Of a stretch of 64,000 nt of DNA, positions 58,381 through 64,000 are shown piece by piece (position 1 is the first letter of the stretch; every line of letters starts with the position of its first letter). The translations under genes and the position numbers were made by a program. Below the pieces are notes generated by a model. The model searched no databases and was not told where the DNA came from. It saw only the letters and a list, made by a program, of their open reading frames with translations. This DNA is from Pachypanchax playfairii. Lineage: Eukaryota; Chordata; Actinopteri; Cyprinodontiformes; Aplocheilidae. The DNA is taken from positions 1,979,741 through 2,043,740 of the forward strand of contig SSNP01000020.1 in assembly GCA_006937955.1 (NCBI GenBank), written 5' to 3'.

Positions 58381-61300
58381 CTTGTTGCATTTCTGTTTTT
58401 TTAAATAAAATCAATTTGATCATGTGATACATTCTTTCATTTTAACACTGTTAAACTGTTTTGTTGCTCAAAGTCAGAATTTGGTACGTTCCTTTGTGCA
58501 AGTAAGTAAACATTTGTGAGGGAATGACATGAAGAATTTTTCACCATTTTACAGACTCTGGCTCACAACAGTGCAGCAACAGCTCATTGTTGTTCATATG
58601 TAAAGAGTGTTTAATTTGGGGGATTTCAGTCATTAACTAAACCAAATCAGCCCTGCTTGTTGTGGCTGGATTGCTTGTTGTTCTTCCAGGTTGGCAGCGT
58701 CTCGCCGTCTTTTATCGTTTACCTCCTCCCTCCCTCTTAACTGCTCTACTGGCAAAGCTGTTTATTTGTTCAGCAGCTAACACCTTATCTTTTAGACTAC
58801 TACATCAACACAGAGCACCGCCATTACTCCACTAACACTACACCAAGACAAACTGCCATGTCTTTGTGTTTCTTAATGGGCCGCAGAATGTTGATTTACA
58901 CAAAACCTTTATGGTAAGCTGATCCAAAATGCTTGCTTGGTTTGGGTAGAAGTGGGTTTGTAATGTGCAGAACAGTCAACAACTGCACTGCACATGGGAA
59001 CTTCCCAATCCTCATGGTTGTGTCTCAACTTGGCAGTAAACAACCACCAGTTTGGCTGGTAAAGTGTTGATGCCATAAGGACTTGAAGGATTAAGTTTCA
59101 CTCCTCCTTTGATTAAAAATCAGGGTTTTAATCCTGGAGAATCAGAACAATGCGCTTTTTTTGCCAGTCTAAACAAAATAAAAGTGACAGCCTGAGAATT
59201 TCAAGCTCCACAAACAAGATAATCCTTTGAAATACATAAATGAAAAGTGAAAACAGTTCCGTTTTTGCAGAACTTCCTGTCAATATAACAACTAAATTGT
59301 AAAATAGAAATGTGTTCTTCCAAATAGAAACTTGGGAATGTTAAACAGAACCCACATGGAGTGCTAACTTCAGTCTACACAGAATTAAAAGCTTTCACGG
59401 GTCTCTCAACATTTTGAACAACCTTAAGTGGCAGGTTGCTATGAATAACACATAACACCATGCAGATTTCTGTCTGGCTGCTGCTGTGATTAGTCAGCGT
59501 AACATTTAAAGCTTAAGTTAATTCACAAAAATGAGCATACAAACATAAATTAAACTTCCAGTAGTAAAATTTAAAAACGACTGTTTAGCCTGAGACGGTA
59601 AGTAGGAAAACAGCTTTATGAGGCTGACTAAGTGCTGCAGTTTAATGTCCAGTGTTTAAAGTTGTGCATAACAAGCCAGAGTTACTCACATGGAACAACC
59701 AAGTCACCCCACTGAGCTGCTTGTGTAGGCTCGATCCTTTTCAAATTACATTTCCAATTACATAACCATTCAGGCAAGCACATGCACTGATTTACTCGCA
59801 TGCAGACAGATAACAGACAGATAAAAGGCGGAGATGTGGGATGAATAATTAGAAAGCGGTGAAGGATTTAAGGTGAATATTTACAACATAAACCCCCTGG
59901 CACGTGCATTTATTCACAACATCAGGAAAAAAATACATCATGAAAGTTTCTTGTGCTTGTTCTGTTCATCTGTACTGACCTAATAGGATATTTTTATCAG
60001 GTGTTGGGAGAACAAACAGAGATGAGAGAAGATTTAAGACAGAAGATCAAATATTAAAAGAGCAGCTTATGTTCATTTAGAGGTTCAGACTTTAATGTGT
60101 GCACAGTGAAAAATGGTGGCTCATATCTGTAAAGGTCTCGAGAGGTTTGGCAAGAGTGTAATTATATGGTGAAAGTTACAATATAAACTGGGGAGCACAC
60201 TATGTCCAAGCCACACACCTGGTTCGGGTTGCTTTATAAGGGGTGTAAACTTATACGGGACGTAAACCTGGATGCATCCTGTTGCTTTCAAGTGTAAATG
60301 TGTTTGTCAGTTTGTGAACACTCCATGACTAAAACACCTGAGGGCCAGAGCATTCATGCTGATGATCTGTGTGACCTTTAGGCTTCTGCTAAAAGTTACT
60401 GTAATTATCAGACCACCGGAGAGAAAGAAAGGGGAGACGGCAAAGAAGGAGAATGTGTGAATAAAATCATTAATGTTTTCTTAAATGACATCAACCAGAT
60501 TTATTGGGAAGTTCATAATATAGTAGACAAACATCCAACTGATCTACTGAACAGCAGAAAGCAATGGTTTCCTCTACACCAGTCTAATGAACACATATAT
60601 AGTTAAAACTACTTCCTATAGTTTCAACAGGTGTTTAAAGATTAAGATCTAATTTCCATTAATTGTACATATACAGAAGTATCTGTAACTAACAGCTGAT
60701 CCCATGGCAATGCAACAAATCCACTGCATCTTTTTCTAACCGCCATTGTTCTCGTGAATAATTTCGACCATTAATCAAAAACTTGCACATTTGATTTTTT
60801 ACATTATGGTGGCCTTGAGGCGACAGGCAGAGGCTCTTTGCTTTGTGCACTATTGTGTGTATTAAAGTGTGACAAGACTGTTTTACATCTCCAGCTGATG
60901 AGCCAACACACACCACCTGCTGGTGAAGCAATGATGTCAGAGTAAAAACATCACAAACAGGTCCCATCCTGCTGCCTCTCCCTTACTTTCCTCTCCCTTT
61001 CTCCTCTTCACTTCTCACAGTTTATCAGTTTACTGATTTGCTCCTGGACTGACGTTTAACTTGACTAAAAACATATTTTTTCCTCTTTTACTTAGACCCC
61101 ATTCCCCCTTCCTTGCTGTCAGTCCAGATCACATTTTCCACGATCAGTGATTTTCACACTTTCCTAATGCCCCCCCCAACCCCCCTCCCCAACCCTCTCT
61201 CTGTTGTTTCTTGCCCCCGGGGCAGGAAAAAGCAAGCACTTCTTCCACTTAGAGAGAAAGAGGGTCAGGTTGAATCAGGCGCTGACAGGGCTAAGCTTCA

Positions 61301-64000
61301 ATCTCTCTGATGTGTCTCAGCAGACGTGTCACGGCAGTGAGGTAAAACCAGGCATATATAACAAGAGAGCTAAGTAATTCCACTTAATGCACATGAAAAT
61401 AACATATAGATATGAAATAAATCTGTCTCTTTTTTTTCTTTTTTTTACAGCTGTCTTTTTTTTTTTTCTAAACACACATATCCTGACACGTTGCTAAACA
61501 TCACAAGGAATTCCACCTTCCTGAGGGCATGTTTTTTCCTCTCTTTTATCCCTACCTGCCACCCGACATTCCCACCTTGCTGACGACAAGAACTAGAACA
61601 AGATGAGCTTTCAAGATCAGGATGCAAATTGCCCTTTGTTGGCGTTTTAAACCTGAGAGTTGTTTACACAACGCGGAACATTATGCGTACACGCTCGAAC
61701 ACACATACACGCTGAAACTGAGAAGGAGGGGAACAAAGGGAGGGGAAACAATGGAGGGATGCGTAAAAGGAGAGATCCAAAAGAAGCATCCTCAGATGAA
61801 CTGATAAAACTTTATACTGTAATTGAATGTGTCCGTGTGTCCTTAAAGCTCATGAATGGCACTTAAAGCAATGAGGTAATGGTGAATTCAGGTGTATACA
61901 GGGAAAAAGAATAGCTGACACTCAATAGCGGACATGTGACAGATAAAAGACCTGCTCAACTGTAAAACGATAGCTTCACACGGAGTTTAGATCTGAGCAG
62001 AGTTGAGATTCAAAGTGAAACAGTGAAAATCCAACTTTAAGAGAGACAGACGACTAATGGACAGTAATTTTTAATTGTGGCAATAAATTGTTAATTATGA
62101 GTCAGAAATACAAATTTGTATAAAATGTTTTTCTTACATTTTACATTGAGACTCAACAGATGCTGCAATGCTAGGAAACAGAAAAAAAGGTTGTTGGTGG
62201 TATTCCTTTTACACTGCCACTATATGAGGCTCCAGGGAGGAAGAATTTAAAGCTTGTTTTACTACACTAGCAAGTTATGGCAACTTCATGCTAACTGCTG
62301 AGAGGCTTTCTTACTGATCTGAGTTCTGCAGTTTCAACACAAAGACCCAAACCTCAATTTTGGAGGAAGTTCAATCAGATCATTTACTTTGTATAGATCC
62401 AATAAAAAAGGTATTTTAACATGGGATTTGAAAAAATCATGAAAAACATGATACTGGTTTGCTGTTTGTAGTTTTCAGGAATGTAGAGTTTGTTTGTTGC
62501 AATTCAACAACATGAATTCAACGAGAGCAGTAAAGTCTAAAGCAGTTTAAGTACAATTTTTGGACAATAGATCTCTGCGTGTACGAAAGGAAAACTACAA
62601 GTTTTATTTTACAATTCTGGCAGTAACTTTGGACCTGAAGTCACATAACATCACAATGTCCTAACAATTCATGAAACGCCACACACTGAAGCTCATCAAG
62701 CATGGAAATATGCTTCAAATCTAAATGAAACTCAAATGGAGCGACACCATTAAACCAGCAAGCAGGTCATGGGAGAATTACCACACTATAATGAGACAGT
62801 TGTCTGTGCCTGTGTGCTGGAACCTGTCGCGGTAGCATAGACAAAGTAGACGTGATGTATACAACAGGAGGCCATGGGTCAAACTAGGCAGTTCTGCCAG
62901 GCGCTAGGCTGCTCCATCCCTGGCTGATGTGCAGCGGTCAGTGTGTGGGTTGTACTTTGGGCTTGACTGAGCTGCAGGAACATCATGTTCTCACAGCAAA
63001 AGGAAAACACTCACACACACTTTCATTCATGCAGATGGGATAAAACAAAACCTTATTAGGATCCCAGCTAACACGAGTCCCCCCCAACTTGTTTCTGACT
63101 ACACACACAGGTGCATCTGCACTTGCTTCTCTTTACTTCTGATCTCACTGCATTTTAACCACTTGAAAAGGTCAACTTGTTCAAACAGGCCGAGGTGAGC
63201 TCTGCATTGTAAATATTTGACATCTTGCGTGCCTTCTGTGCAAAAGTAAGCAAATATCTATCTACACTCAAGTGCATAAAAACAAACAGATGCACACACT
63301 TAGACTCACTCACATAAAATTACACTGATGTTATAAACATCTGAAAGAACGGAGATGAATCACAGCTAGTTGGAAAAATGTCCTACGCACACTCTGGGGT
63401 ACATTTTGGAAGTAATACAGAGTTCTGAAAGCACTCGAAACATCAGCATGTCTCACTACTTTTGAAAAGATTGGATAGAAAACAGATGGACATGAGGCAA
63501 AAGAATCAGGACGAGATTAGCAAAGAGAGGACAACATTTTCCTTTCATTTGTGTAGCTGAGTCTCTGATTGTCCAGTATGGACTTCCTACAAATGATATT
63601 TGGTTCCATGTGCACTCAGAGGTTTGTATCGGCATTAAGGTGAAGCTGTCTAAGCAGAATCAAAGATGCAACACTGGGGGAGGTAAGACTGCTGTTAACT
63701 GGATAGTGGTGGGGATGGTCGGGGTTCAGCGAGGCCTGCAGCTCTCCTGTGGTGAGTGACCTCACCGCCTGGCCCCTGGCATTGTGGCAGTGGCACAAAG
63801 CCACGCAGGGGGACAGAAAGTGAAGACTAAACATGAATGTGGGGGAGGAACTGATGTAGTAAGGATGTGGATGTGAATGAGTGCGAGAAGAAGACAGATG
63901 AGACCGAATGTACTGAATAATAAAAAAAGGACCACCAGGCTGTCAGAAAAAACAAGGATGAGAACAAACAGAATCAATACAGTGACATGAAAGTAAAAAC

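Noticed and set aside
63616..63977. Possible exon for the N-terminal part of prkar1b or a neighbour
   Set aside because: GC content is locally higher but neither strand reads as the expected type I subunit sequence.

Overview
The window is vertebrate nuclear DNA, almost certainly from a ray-finned (teleost) fish. It has sparse multi-exon coding sequence with GT-AG introns, long CA/TG, ATCC, TTA and GTAAA microsatellites, tRNA-derived SINEs, an L2-type LINE 3' end, and many cut-and-paste DNA transposons of types typical of teleosts (Tc1/mariner, hAT, PIF/Harbinger, pogo-like). There is nothing bacterial: no operons, no CRISPR and no ribosome binding sites. I cannot name the species.

One host gene is recognised. 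Seven minus-strand exons between 50863 and 15943 encode about the last 235 residues of the type I-beta regulatory subunit of cAMP-dependent protein kinase (prkar1b). They cover both cyclic-nucleotide-binding domains and the natural stop codon. Intron phases agree at every junction. The N-terminal exons (dimerisation/docking domain, inhibitor site) are not seen and presumably lie beyond 64000. From 1 to about 15300 the window is 3' flanking DNA of this gene, with no recognisable host exon.

Layout. 1-15300: flanking DNA with two tRNA-SINEs, an intact DD36E Tc1/mariner transposon (3861-5079), a 79-bp deletion derivative of it (11645-11723), a 312-bp tandem duplication and several old non-autonomous transposons. 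15300-17741: 3' UTR and last two coding exons. 17742-28592: a large intron with two TG-repeat modules, a 1.65-kb 14-bp minisatellite and a Tc1 fossil. 28593-38347: three exons; their introns carry an intact DD34E Tc1 element resembling fish Passport (33691-35292) and a pogo-like element (36486-37187). 38348-50863: two exons; introns hold inverted copies of the TG/CA module around a single N, a 560-bp repeat, a 933-bp hAT fragment with a perfect 8-bp target duplication, and a Harbinger element with a Myb/SANT remnant. 50864-64000: probably intron, with further repeats and no exon seen.

Most notable points: (i) two structurally intact Tc1/mariner elements of different catalytic spacing; (ii) a 79-bp element explained exactly by one deletion between 7-bp repeats of the intact element; (iii) a hAT end carrying an 18/19 match to the vertebrate CTCF consensus; (iv) near-identical repeat modules in opposite orientation flanking three consecutive prkar1b exons that total 342 nt, a multiple of three.
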